In this document: one piece after another, positions 16,807 to 25,119 of the stretch
Layout of the letters: each line of letters begins with the position of its first letter
Position numbering within the stretch: the first letter of the stretch is position 1
From: SMWD01 sp051008895
GTDB taxonomy: Bacteria; Pseudomonadota; Gammaproteobacteria; Steroidobacterales; GCA-2729495
Length of the DNA stretch: 49,057 nt
Direction of reading: 5' to 3'
Assembly (NCBI GenBank): GCA_051008895.1
Contig: JBPCXI010000004.1
Location: forward strand, 1-49,057
The notes under the pieces: model-generated
What the model saw: the letters and a program-made list of their open reading frames with translations, nothing else
Told to the model about the DNA's origin: nothing
Database searches by the model: none
Program-made: the position numbers and the translations under genes

Positions 16807-17698
16807 CACTGAGTCGATCCGGAACGAGCGCCGGCCGCGGCGAGTTCGGTGGGCGCGCCGCGGCTGGCTGCTGGCGTCCCTCGCTTGTGCGGGCCCTACG
16901 GCGGCCGTCGACCTCGAGCGCGGCGAATACCTGCTGCACGCGTCGGGTTGCGTAACGTGTCACACCGCGGACGATGACGGTGCGGCGCCGCTGGCCGGCG
17001 GCCACGCGCTCGAGACACCGTTCGGCGTGTTTTATACGCCGAACATCACGCCCGATCCGGACACCGGCATCGGCCGCTGGAGCGACGACGATTTCGTCAA
17101 CGCGCTCTGGCACGGGGTCGCGCCGGACGGCAGCGACTACTTCCCGGCGTTTCCGTACACCGCATACACCGGTATGTCGCGCGACGACGCATTGGCGATC
17201 AAGGCCTATCTGCTCAGCCTCGAGCCCGTGCGGCAGGAGAATCGCGCGCACGAACTCGAGTGGTACCTGTCTTCCCGGCTGGCCGCCTGGATCTGGAAGC
17301 TGATCAAGTTCTCGCCCGCACGGTTTACGCCGGACCCGACCCGCAGCGACGACTGGAATCGCGGCGCGTATCTCGTCCGGCATCTCGGTCATTGCGGCGA
17401 ATGCCACACACCGCGCGATGCACTCGGGGGCCTGCTCAATGAACGGGAACTCGCCGGCAATCCGGCCGGGCCGAACGGCAAGAAAGTTCCCGACATCACC
17501 GCGAATCGCGACACCGGCATCGGCCATTGGTCCGACAGCGAAATCGAGTTCTTTCTCGAGATGGGCATGCTGCCGGACGGCGACTTCACCGGCGGCGCGA
17601 TGTCGCCGGTGATCGACGACAATACGTCGCGCCTGACCACGGAGGATCAGCAGGCAATCGCCGCCTACCTCCGGACCGTGCCGGATGGGGGCACCTGA
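16766..17698 (+). CDS. Diheme cytochrome c
   Basis: The 310-residue protein carries two class I heme motifs, CVTCH at residues 62-66 and CGECH at 210-214. Each is followed by the repeat block TPNITPDPDTGIGRWSDDDF or its counterpart ITANRDTGIGHWSDSEIEF, so it is two related cytochrome domains. This pattern is common in cytochrome subunits of periplasmic dehydrogenases. A hydrophobic segment (GWLLASLACAGPTAAV) preceded by many Arg serves as signal peptide. The ATG at 16766 lies inside the cytochrome c' gene, with AAGGG upstream, giving a 41-nt overlap. No dehydrogenase subunit is adjacent, so its electron donor is unknown. Confidence 0.88.
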   Translation: MKCSAPKSTTKTTSTESIRNERRPRRVRWARRGWLLASLACAGPTAAVDLERGEYLLHASGCVTCHTADDDGAAPLAGGHALETPFGVFYTPNITPDPDTGIGRWSDDDFVNALWHGVAPDGSDYFPAFPYTAYTGMSRDDALAIKAYLLSLEPVRQENRAHELEWYLSSRLAAWIWKLIKFSPARFTPDPTRSDDWNRGAYLVRHLGHCGECHTPRDALGGLLNERELAGNPAGPNGKKVPDITANRDTGIGHWSDSEIEFFLEMGMLPDGDFTGGAMSPVIDDNTSRLTTEDQQAIAAYLRTVPDGGT

Positions 17699-17735
17699 TT
17701 CCCGCCGACCACACCACAGGTGCAGGACAACGACG

Positions 17736-18641
17736 ATGACCGCAATACTGAGATCGCCGGACGAGAACTTCGCGAACCTGCCCGGCTTCGCGTACCCGCC
17801 GAACTATGTCGAGCTTCGGGATGCGGAGTTCGGCCCGTTGCGCATGCACTACGTCGACGCCGGCCCCCGCGACGGCGACACGATGCTGCTACTTCACGGC
17901 CAGGGCTGCTGGTCGTATCTGTTCCGCGAGATGATTCCGCCGCTGACTGCCGCCGGGTTGCGCGTGATAGCACCCGACTTCATCGGCTTCGGCAGATCGG
18001 ACAAGCTGCCGCGAACCGACGACTATACATTCGAGAAGCACGTCGGCTGGTTGCAGGCGTTCTTCGACAGCATGGGCTTCGCGGGCATCTCCGCCTACCT
18101 GTTCGACTGGGGCGGTTTTTTCGGTCTGCGCATCGCTGCCGAGCGTCCAGCGCTGTTCGAACGGATAGCGCTGAGCAACACGAACCTGCCGACCGGGGAC
18201 GCGCCGGGCAGCGAATGGTTCATCAACTGGCGCGCACAACAGTTCGCGCTGCCGAAGTTTCCGCAGGGCGAGATGGTCGACGACGGCGCGTTCCACAAAC
18301 TATCCGCCGAGACGATCGCGGCATATGACACACCGTACCCGGACGAGACCTATAAGACCGGGCCGCGCCGGTTCCCGATGATTCTGCCGATTTCACCGGA
18401 CATGGATTCGGTAGCGGAGAACCGCGCCGCGTGGGAGCGGCTCGCGGAATGGAACAAGCCGGTGCTGACGCTTTTTAGTTCAAGCTTCGCGGGCACCGCT
18501 ATGGGACCTGAGCGCATTCTCTCGCATATCCCGGGGGCGCAGGCGCAGGATCACGCACTGCTGGACGAGGCCGGTTTCTATATCGTCGAAGATCAACCGG
18601 CAGAGCTCGCAGAGCGCTTGCGGAAATTTGCCGTGGGCTAG
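17736..18641 (+). CDS. Haloalkane dehalogenase-like hydrolase with a depleted active site
   Basis: The 301-residue protein follows the haloalkane dehalogenase subfamily I pattern along its length: LLLHGQGCWSYLFREMIPPL, APDFIGFGRSDK, the nucleophile elbow FDWGG with Asp at about residue 124 and the following Trp, and TPYPDETYKTGPRRFP. The catalytic acid and base are not found. The segment expected to read like DAGHFxQED is EAGFYIVED, with Phe at 281 where the His should be, and the acid-bearing loop reads SSSFAGTAMGP without an Asp. So the fold is conserved, but standard hydrolytic turnover looks impossible. The ATG at 17736 is chosen by homology. It overlaps the convergent DUF4404 gene by 4 nt. 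Confidence 0.85.
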   Translation: MTAILRSPDENFANLPGFAYPPNYVELRDAEFGPLRMHYVDAGPRDGDTMLLLHGQGCWSYLFREMIPPLTAAGLRVIAPDFIGFGRSDKLPRTDDYTFEKHVGWLQAFFDSMGFAGISAYLFDWGGFFGLRIAAERPALFERIALSNTNLPTGDAPGSEWFINWRAQQFALPKFPQGEMVDDGAFHKLSAETIAAYDTPYPDETYKTGPRRFPMILPISPDMDSVAENRAAWERLAEWNKPVLTLFSSSFAGTAMGPERILSHIPGAQAQDHALLDEAGFYIVEDQPAELAERLRKFAVG

Positions 18642-18901
18642 ATGCCGAGCTTGCCCAGCGTGTCGATGATCTCGCTGAGTATCATCGACAACCGCGGGTG
18701 CTCGGTTTCGAATCTGAGAGTGGCCTGTTCGAGCTGACCGCTCGCGGTCGTCGCCGACGCGTCACCTTCGCCCGCCGCGATATTCTCGATGTCGCGCGTC
18801 AGTTGCTGCAGCAGTTCCTTCGACTCGGCATCGACGGACGCTGCGGACCCAAGCTCGTCGTGAAGACTGGCAATCAGCCGCTGCAGTTTTTCCCTGGGCA
18901 T
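18638..18901 (-). CDS. DUF4404 family protein
   Basis: The 87-residue soluble helical protein starts MPREKLQRLIASLHDEL and ends LSEIIDTLGKLGI, matching the short DUF4404 family of unknown function. The ATG at 18901 has GAGGAG at good spacing; an upstream in-frame start lacks this. There is no signal peptide. It diverges from the CBS-domain gene at 19067. Confidence 0.8.
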   Translation of the reverse strand: MPREKLQRLIASLHDELGSAASVDAESKELLQQLTRDIENIAAGEGDASATTASGQLEQATLRFETEHPRLSMILSEIIDTLGKLGI

Positions 18902-19066
18902 CGCGCTGGCTCCTCGCGTTTCGACCTGTATCGGCTCAAAGCTAGTACCCACGGACGCGCCGGTCGACGTGGAAATCACGTATTCCAAGGGCCCGCAGAC
19001 GATACTGTAATACTAAGCGTAACGCGAAATATCGCGCCAATCACGGCAGAAAAAAAGGAGAGCGAC

Positions 19067-19501
19067 GTGATTACCGTGGAAGAGGTCATGTCGACTGGTC
19101 TGAGCACATTGACCGAGCAGGACACGCTCAGCGATGCGCGGAAACTGATGTCGGAGGCGGGCATTCATCATGTGCCGATCGTCAACGGCGATACGCACCT
19201 GGTGGGCCTGGTGTCACACCGCGATGTGCTCGCAGTCTCGGAATCCAAGCTCAGCGAGGAGCAGATCGTCCAGAATCCCGGCGCAATCGGCATCGGCGAC
19301 TTTATGACCCGCGATGTCGCGACTGTCGACCGCCATGCCAACCTGAGGCAAGCGGCCGTCTTCCTGGAGAAACATCAGTACGGCTGCCTGCCGGTCGTCG
19401 AGGACGAAATACTGATCGGCATCATCACCGACAGCGACTTCGTCGGCGTCGCGATCAATTTGCTCGAGCAGATCGAGGATCTCGAATCCGAAGACTTGTG
19501 A
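19067..19501 (+). CDS. CBS-domain pair protein
   Basis: The 144-residue protein consists of two CBS motifs: VMSTGLSTLTEQDTLSDARK to VSHRDVLAV, and FMTRDVATVDRHANLRQAA to ITDSDFVGVAI. Such a Bateman module binds adenosyl ligands (AMP, ATP, SAM) and acts as a free-standing sensor or regulator in the cytosol. The GTG at 19067 follows AAAAAAGGAGAG at ideal spacing, which decides the start. A Rho-independent terminator follows at 19523-19547, so it is probably a single-gene unit. The partner is unknown. Confidence 0.92.
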   Translation: MITVEEVMSTGLSTLTEQDTLSDARKLMSEAGIHHVPIVNGDTHLVGLVSHRDVLAVSESKLSEEQIVQNPGAIGIGDFMTRDVATVDRHANLRQAAVFLEKHQYGCLPVVEDEILIGIITDSDFVGVAINLLEQIEDLESEDL

Positions 19502-19522
19502 CGCGTCTGCAAACGGGAGCGC

Positions 19523-19547
19523 CGCGGCGATTTCGCCCGCGTTTTTT
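19523..19547 (+). terminator. Rho-independent terminator after the CBS gene
   Basis: The stem CGCGGCGA (19523-19530) pairs with TCGCCCGCG (19533-19541) with one bulged C, followed by six T residues. It lies 21 bp after the CBS-protein stop. Confidence 0.8.
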
Positions 19548-19668
19548 CAAATAAGTTAAACGCGACGCGCCGGCCGACCCGCGTAGCACGCCGACCTTCA
19601 GCACCTGGGGGCGAGTCCTTGTATAGTTGGAGACAGAGCCCAACGGACCCAAGGTGCCGAAGAAGTCC

Positions 19669-20832
19669 ATGTCCCTGGTCCCAGACCATCTGATTCCTGT
19701 TCACTGCGAGCAGCTCGAGCCCGGCATGTTCGTCGCCGAGCTCGATCGTTCATGGTTGCATACGCCGTTCGACCGGCGCGGATTCACGATCACGCACGCG
19801 GCGCAGATCGAGGTGCTGCGACGCTGCTGCGATTACGTCTATATCGATCCCGCGCAGAGCGATGAACTCGCAGTCATGGGTCTCGACGCGATACTCGATT
19901 TGCGCGCCGATGAACCGTCGCGCCCAAGCGAGGACGAATTGCTGCAGCTCAACGGCTGCCGCGAGGTTCTGCGCGATGCGAACGACCGGATCGGGGAAAT
20001 GGTCCGCGCAGCCCGCAGGATCGGCCGGCTCGAGGTCTCACCGATCGACGACAACCTGGATGCTTTCGTCGAACACGTGCTCGACTGGCCGGATGCGATC
20101 CAGTGGTTGCTGATGACCGAGCCCGCACACGGCCATCTCAACCGCAGATCGGTCGGCACAGCGGTGTTTTCGATTCTGTTCGGCCAGCAGCTCGGTCTCG
20201 ACCGCGTCGCGCTGCGCGACCTGGCATTCGGCGCATTGGTCCTCGACATCGGCAAGACCAGCGTACCGATCACGATCCTGTCGAAACCCAAGCGGCTCAA
20301 TTCCGTCGAGCGCTCGTTCGCGCGCCGGCACGTCGACGACGGCTTGCACCTGGCGCAACTGAGCGCGCGCATGAAGCGGCGGGCAGTCGATATGATCGCC
20401 GCGCACCATGAGCGAATGGACGGCAGCGGCTATCCGCGGCACATGAACGGAACCGAGATCCCGTTCTTCGCGCGTATCGCGGCTATCGCCGACACCTACG
20501 ACGCGATGACGCAGGATCGCAGCTATGCCGACGCGCGTTCGGGACACGAAGCCTTGCGCCATCTGAACACCTGGCGAGACTCGAAATTCGACGCTGCGCT
20601 CGTCGATGAATTCATCCTCGCGATCGGGGTCTACCCGGTCGGCACGAGCGTCAAACTGATGGACAACTCCGTCGGCGTCGTGTGCCGGCAGAATAGCGGC
20701 GATCCGAAGCGCCCCGATGTGCTGCTGACGCGCGACTCCGGGGGTCGCGCGTTGAAAACGATGCTGGTGATAGAACCCACGCTGAGCCGGCGAATCGAAA
20801 GAGCCCTGCCGGCTGCGCTGATGACCCACTGA
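19669..20832 (+). CDS. DUF3391/HD-GYP protein with altered catalytic motif
   Basis: The protein is about 387 residues: an N-terminal DUF3391 domain (LEPGMFVAELDRSWLHTPF), then an HD-GYP domain. The GYP part is intact (HHERMDGSGYPRHMNG, IPFFARIAAIADTYDAMTQD). The first His of the domain is replaced by Asn (NRRSV, about residue 158) and the HD doublet reads LD in LVLDIGKT (about 192-193). HD-GYP proteins normally hydrolyse cyclic di-GMP through a metal centre that these His bind, so activity is doubtful and a sensing role is possible. The start is uncertain: ATG 19669 matches the paralogue at 32226-33575 best; GTG 19654 and TTG 19627 are in frame. Confidence 0.85.
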   Translation: MSLVPDHLIPVHCEQLEPGMFVAELDRSWLHTPFDRRGFTITHAAQIEVLRRCCDYVYIDPAQSDELAVMGLDAILDLRADEPSRPSEDELLQLNGCREVLRDANDRIGEMVRAARRIGRLEVSPIDDNLDAFVEHVLDWPDAIQWLLMTEPAHGHLNRRSVGTAVFSILFGQQLGLDRVALRDLAFGALVLDIGKTSVPITILSKPKRLNSVERSFARRHVDDGLHLAQLSARMKRRAVDMIAAHHERMDGSGYPRHMNGTEIPFFARIAAIADTYDAMTQDRSYADARSGHEALRHLNTWRDSKFDAALVDEFILAIGVYPVGTSVKLMDNSVGVVCRQNSGDPKRPDVLLTRDSGGRALKTMLVIEPTLSRRIERALPAALMTH

Positions 20833-20957
20833 CCGCTCCATCAGGCGAACCGCGCTCGATTATCCGGGCGATTTTTTCCTGAACCGTGAATTGGCTCATG
20901 GCGTCACTTATTGTAAAGCCCTAATTTGGCAGGGATTCTGGCTTTTGTTCGTCGCCC

Positions 20958-21998
20958 ATGTCCACTGTCGTTATCGCTCTCGTGTGTTTCGCCGTCGCGT
21001 TCGTCGCGGGCGCCGTGCTGAGCAAGGTTTACTTCCGTGTTCATGCCGCGTCCGGCTCGGTCGACGCACAGATGGATAAGCAGCGACGGCGGTACAGAAA
21101 GCGCGTCGACGACTTGCAGAATATTATTCGGCGGCACGAAGAATCGCAGGACGAGATTCGCAAGAAGCTCGAGAAGTTTCGCGCTGTTACGGAGGCGAGA
21201 AGCGCGCACGCTCCGCAGCCGACGGACGAACCGGCAGAACCGCTGCAATCTGACGAAGAGTTCAACGGTCAGCTGGCGATTCGCGACACCGAAATCACCG
21301 CGCTGCGCGAGCGGATCGAGATCGAGCGCGCGCAGACCGAAGCCGATCAAAATCAACTCGGACTGCTGCGCATCGAACGCGACGAGTTGCTGGCGCGTGT
21401 CAAGCGCCTCGATTCCGAACGATCCCTCGATTCCGAACAAACGACGAGCGACGGCGGCGCTGCGGATCATGCCGCCGCCGACGCACTCGCGGAACTGCGC
21501 GCGGAGATGGGCGGCATGCGTGAGAATCTCGCGACGCGGGACCGGCGCGTGCATGATCTCGAACAGCAGTTGACGGACAGCGATGCGCGCGTCGGCGATT
21601 TGACCGAGCGCCTGGCGTCATGGAACGATCGTGTCGCGCCGCTGACGCAAAAGCTCAGGCAGCAGCAAGCGCTGATCCGTCGTTACCGCGAACGACTGGC
21701 CGAGCCCGCCGGCGAAGAACCGCTGGCCCTCGACGGCGCGACGACGCCGGACCAGCCGCCGGACCAGACGACCGATGACCTGAAGCAGATCCGCGGTATC
21801 GGCCCGGCGCTCGAACGACGGCTCCACCGGCACGGCATTCGCAGCTTCGAGCAGATCGCGAATCTGTCCGCGGAAGAACTCGAAGACATGGCAAAAATGC
21901 TCGCAATCGCACCCAACCTCGTGCAACGAGACAAGTGGGTGGAGCAGGCGCGGGGCCTCGCTGAACAGCAGGCCGAACAGCAGGCCGAACCAGCCTGA
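20958..21998 (+). CDS. Membrane-anchored coiled-coil protein with C-terminal helix-hairpin-helix
   Basis: The 346-residue protein has one N-terminal membrane helix (MSTVVIALVCFAVAFVAGAV). A long heptad-rich coiled coil (about residues 35-245, interrupted by an acidic linker near 75-95) and a Gln/Asp/Pro-rich linker follow. At the C-terminus, near residue 275, lies a helix-hairpin-helix module: LKQIRGIGPALERRLHRHGI, then SFEQIANLSAEELEDMA. This kind of HhH is found in many small envelope proteins and can bind nucleic acid or act as a protein module. Two 12-bp tandem repeats encode EQQAEQQA at the end. The function is unknown. It converges on the ParA-like gene. Confidence 0.75.
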   Translation: MSTVVIALVCFAVAFVAGAVLSKVYFRVHAASGSVDAQMDKQRRRYRKRVDDLQNIIRRHEESQDEIRKKLEKFRAVTEARSAHAPQPTDEPAEPLQSDEEFNGQLAIRDTEITALRERIEIERAQTEADQNQLGLLRIERDELLARVKRLDSERSLDSEQTTSDGGAADHAAADALAELRAEMGGMRENLATRDRRVHDLEQQLTDSDARVGDLTERLASWNDRVAPLTQKLRQQQALIRRYRERLAEPAGEEPLALDGATTPDQPPDQTTDDLKQIRGIGPALERRLHRHGIRSFEQIANLSAEELEDMAKMLAIAPNLVQRDKWVEQARGLAEQQAEQQAEPA

Positions 21999-22040
21999 AT
22001 CGACGGGCGCGCCGTCAGGCAATCGCCGGAGAAATACGCC

Positions 22041-22868
22041 TCAGTCGTTGCGTCGCGACGCCAGCGACGTCACGACGCCGCCGAGCGCACGAAACTTGAC
22101 CCCGTCATCCGCATCCGGCGCAGTCGCCTCGGCGGGCACGTCGGCGTCGGGTTCCGGGCAATACAAGTCGCGCGCCGTTAGCCCGGTGCCGAGCCTCTCC
22201 TCGAGCCAGTCCAGAATCGGACCCCACGTCGCAATATCTTTCGCGACGCGCGACGGTTGCATTTCGTGGATGCTCAGTCCCTGGTCCGCGGCGTGCACGT
22301 ATGCCTGACTGTCGCGCAGCTGTCCGGTCACAACGATCGACAATCGATCGAGGAACAACTTCAACTTCCGGTAGCCGACCGTGTTGTCGCGGACGCGATT
22401 CGCGATTACACCCAGACGCCCCATGCGACGGCTGACCTTCGCGACGACGAGCATGTCTGCGATGAGCCTCGACGCCGCATGTATGTCGATGTCCGACGGC
22501 AGCACCGGAACAATGATCGCGTGCGCGCCGCGCGTGAATTCGATCAGGTCGTGGCTCTTGATTGCGGCCGGCGTGTCGACGATGAGGTGCCGGATGTCCT
22601 GCGGAATCTGCAGCCGGTAACTGCGGGTGGCCGAGTTGTCATTCTCGAATGCCGCGAGGCCGTGAATCGGCGGCCGCTCGTCGGGCCGGTTCTGCAGCCA
22701 ACGCATCGCGGATCCCTGCGGGTCGAAGTCCATCAACGCTACGGGGTATCCCCTGGACACCATGAAGCCGGCCAGGTTGGTCGCCACCGTCGACTTGCCG
22801 GAACCGCCTTTCGGATTCAGGACGACGATTCGCTTCAGGTCCGGATGGCTCGGAAATTTCAGCAGCAT
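22041..22868 (-). CDS. ParA/MinD-like ATPase
   Basis: The 275-residue ATPase has the deviant Walker A KGGSGKSTVATNLAG (with the signature Lys), switch I in MDFDPQGSAMRWLQNR, and LIVDTPAAIK as Walker B region. It belongs to the ParA group that positions cargo such as plasmids, chemoreceptors or storage granules. No parB or parS-like gene adjoins, so a cargo-positioning role is more likely than chromosome partition. The C-terminus is a variable Asp/Ala-rich extension. It lies 91 bp downstream of the EF-G-like gene on the same strand, so cotranscription is possible. Confidence 0.88.
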   Translation of the reverse strand: MLLKFPSHPDLKRIVVLNPKGGSGKSTVATNLAGFMVSRGYPVALMDFDPQGSAMRWLQNRPDERPPIHGLAAFENDNSATRSYRLQIPQDIRHLIVDTPAAIKSHDLIEFTRGAHAIIVPVLPSDIDIHAASRLIADMLVVAKVSRRMGRLGVIANRVRDNTVGYRKLKLFLDRLSIVVTGQLRDSQAYVHAADQGLSIHEMQPSRVAKDIATWGPILDWLEERLGTGLTARDLYCPEPDADVPAEATAPDADDGVKFRALGGVVTSLASRRND

Positions 22869-22959
22869 GCTGGCGGATCGAGGATGGCGGACATCGCGCT
22901 AGATTCTAGCGTAAACCGCAAACCGCTGACAGCGCCGTGCACTGGCGGCGCTATCCTGA

Positions 22960-25017
22960 CTATTCGTCCGTCGGCCGAAACTCCTGCACGAGCCGCTTTT
23001 GCACGTCCCCCGGCACCGCATCGTAGTGGTCGAATGACATCGTGAATGCGCCCTCGCCACCGGTCAGCGACTTCAGCGTCGTCTGGTAATCGCCCATCTC
23101 GCTGACGGGCACTTCCGCCGTGATTCGAACCTGGTTGCCGGACAGCGTGTCGTTGCCGTGGATACGGCCACGCACACCCGACAGATGGCCGGTGATGTCG
23201 CCGACATGATTGCCGGTTGTCGTAACTTCGACATGTGCGATCGGCTCCAAGACAATTGGCGCCGCCTTGCCGATCGCGTCGGCGAAAGCCTTCCTGCCGG
23301 CTGCTACGAACGCGACCTCTTTCGAATCTACCGGGTGGTGCTTGCCGTCGTATACGACGACGCGAATGTCCTGCAACGGATAGCCGGCGACCGCGCCCTC
23401 GCCCATCAACTGGCGCACACCTTTCTCGACAGCCGGAATAAACTGACTCGGAATCGACCCGCCGACGACCTTGTTGACGAACTCGAAACCCGCGTCACGC
23501 CGCAGCGGTTCGATTTTCAGATACACCTCGCCGAACTGGCCCGCACCGCCGGTCTGTTTCTTGTGGCGATGGTGCCCGTCCGCGGTCCGGGTCACGGTCT
23601 CGCGATAACTGATGCGCGGTGGCCGCGTCACGACATCGAGATCGTATTCGTCTTTCATCCGCTCGAGCACGAGGCGCAGATGCAGGTCGCCCAGGCCGCG
23701 CAGCACCGTCTCATTCACTTGCGGATTGAACTCGAGCTGCAAACTCGGGTCTTCGGCGATCAGTTTGTGCAACGCATCCGACAGCTTTTTCTCGTCGCCG
23801 CGACGTTGCAGGTCGAGCGCAACTCCGTACATCGGCGGCGGCAGTTTGATCGACGACAGGTGGAACTGATCCTCGTCGTGACTCGAATGCAATACCGCAT
23901 CGAAGTGCACGTCGTCGACCTTCGCCACCGCGCAGATGTCGCCGGGAACTCCGGTCGACACCTCGATCGTGTCCTTGCCCTGCAAACGATACAGGTGCGC
24001 GACCTTGAATCCCTTGCGGCGCTCGCCGATGAAGACCTGGTCGCCGGCCTTGACCGTACCCTGGTGCACCCGGAATATCCCCATCCGCCCAATGTACGGA
24101 TCGACCTTGATCTTGAAGACGTGACCGATGAAATGATCGGTCGGGTCCGCGGTGGCCTTGACGACCTCTGCGCTGTCGCCTTCGCCTTTGTTGAACTCTG
24201 GCAGGTTTGCCTCGCTTGGATTTGGCATCAGCTTCGCGAAGATTTCGAGCAGCTGATTCAGACCGGACCCGGTTTCGGCGGACACGAAGCACACCGGAAT
24301 CAGGTGTCCGCGCCGCAGCGCTTTCTCGAACGGATCGTGAAGCTGCTCCGGGCTGATATCTTCGCCCTGTTCTAGGTACACCTCCATTAGCTTGTCGTCG
24401 AGCTCGACGACCTGGTCGATCGTCTGGGTATGCGCGGCGTCCACGCTCGAAAAATCCGGCTCGATATCCGCAGGATTGAAGAAGCAGTCGGCGACCGATT
24501 GTGCGCCGTCGGCCGGCAGATTCAGCGGCAGACACTCGCTGCCGAACAGCTCGCGGATCTGCTCCAGAATCGCCTGGCAATTCACGCCATCTTCATCGAT
24601 CTTGTTGATGATGATCATGCGGCACATTCGTCGTTCGCCGGCATAATCCATCATCCGTTGCGTCATCATCTCGACGCCGTTTTGCGCGTCGACGACGACC
24701 GCCGCCGTCTCGACGCCGGCGAGCACGCTCATCGCGCGACCCGCAAAATCGGGATATCCCGGCGTATCGATGATGTTTACAAAAACGCCGTCGTGATCGA
24801 AATGACAGACGGCGCAATCGAGAGAATGTTGCTGCTCTTTCTCCTGCTTCGTGAAGTCCGAAACAGTCGAGCCTTTTTCGACCCTGCCCGGGGAGCGTAT
24901 GGCCCCGGTCCTGGCGAGAAGTGCCTCCAGCAGCGTCGTCTTGCCGGAGCCTGCGTGACCGACCAGCGCAATGTTCCGGACGTGATCGGTATCGTGAAGC
25001 TTAGGTGCTGCTGCCAC
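22960..25017 (-). CDS. Elongation factor G-like GTPase (EF-G paralogue)
   Basis: The 685-residue translational GTPase has G1 GHAGSGKTT, G3 DTPGYPD and G4 NKID, then domains II-V with VEKGVRQLMGEGAVAGYPLQ and VRGRIHGNDTL near the end. The G1 sequence and the short G domain fit the FusA2/EF-G-like paralogues rather than the canonical fusA in the str operon. Their roles are less clear (ribosome recycling or stress have been proposed). I prefer the GTG at 25017: AAGGGG at 25025-25030 is correctly spaced for it and too close to the GTG at 25023. A sigma-70-like promoter lies at 25088-25115, just after spoVR. Confidence 0.9.
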   Translation of the reverse strand: MAAAPKLHDTDHVRNIALVGHAGSGKTTLLEALLARTGAIRSPGRVEKGSTVSDFTKQEKEQQHSLDCAVCHFDHDGVFVNIIDTPGYPDFAGRAMSVLAGVETAAVVVDAQNGVEMMTQRMMDYAGERRMCRMIIINKIDEDGVNCQAILEQIRELFGSECLPLNLPADGAQSVADCFFNPADIEPDFSSVDAAHTQTIDQVVELDDKLMEVYLEQGEDISPEQLHDPFEKALRRGHLIPVCFVSAETGSGLNQLLEIFAKLMPNPSEANLPEFNKGEGDSAEVVKATADPTDHFIGHVFKIKVDPYIGRMGIFRVHQGTVKAGDQVFIGERRKGFKVAHLYRLQGKDTIEVSTGVPGDICAVAKVDDVHFDAVLHSSHDEDQFHLSSIKLPPPMYGVALDLQRRGDEKKLSDALHKLIAEDPSLQLEFNPQVNETVLRGLGDLHLRLVLERMKDEYDLDVVTRPPRISYRETVTRTADGHHRHKKQTGGAGQFGEVYLKIEPLRRDAGFEFVNKVVGGSIPSQFIPAVEKGVRQLMGEGAVAGYPLQDIRVVVYDGKHHPVDSKEVAFVAAGRKAFADAIGKAAPIVLEPIAHVEVTTTGNHVGDITGHLSGVRGRIHGNDTLSGNQVRITAEVPVSEMGDYQTTLKSLTGGEGAFTMSFDHYDAVPGDVQKRLVQEFRPTDE

Positions 25018-25087
25018 GAACACCCCCCTTTTTTGTTGTTAGCTTGGGAGACGAGCCCAGCCGGGCCGTCGTGTATCAGTACTTATT

Positions 25088-25115
25088 ATCATAGCAGAGG
25101 CGGTCGCCCCTGCAA
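25088..25115 (-). promoter_or_regulatory. Candidate sigma-70 promoter of the EF-G-like gene
   Basis: On the minus strand TTGCAG (25115-25110) and TATGAT (25093-25088) are separated by 16 bp, about 70 bp upstream of the GTG start. It lies directly after the spoVR stop, implying that the EF-G-like gene has its own promoter. Confidence 0.5.
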
Positions 25116-25119
25116 TCTG

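Noticed and set aside
21409..21986. Short tandem repeats in the coiled-coil protein (LDSER/LDSEQ and EQQA units)
   Set aside because: They are in-frame low-complexity repeats of a coiled coil, not CRISPR or mobile DNA.
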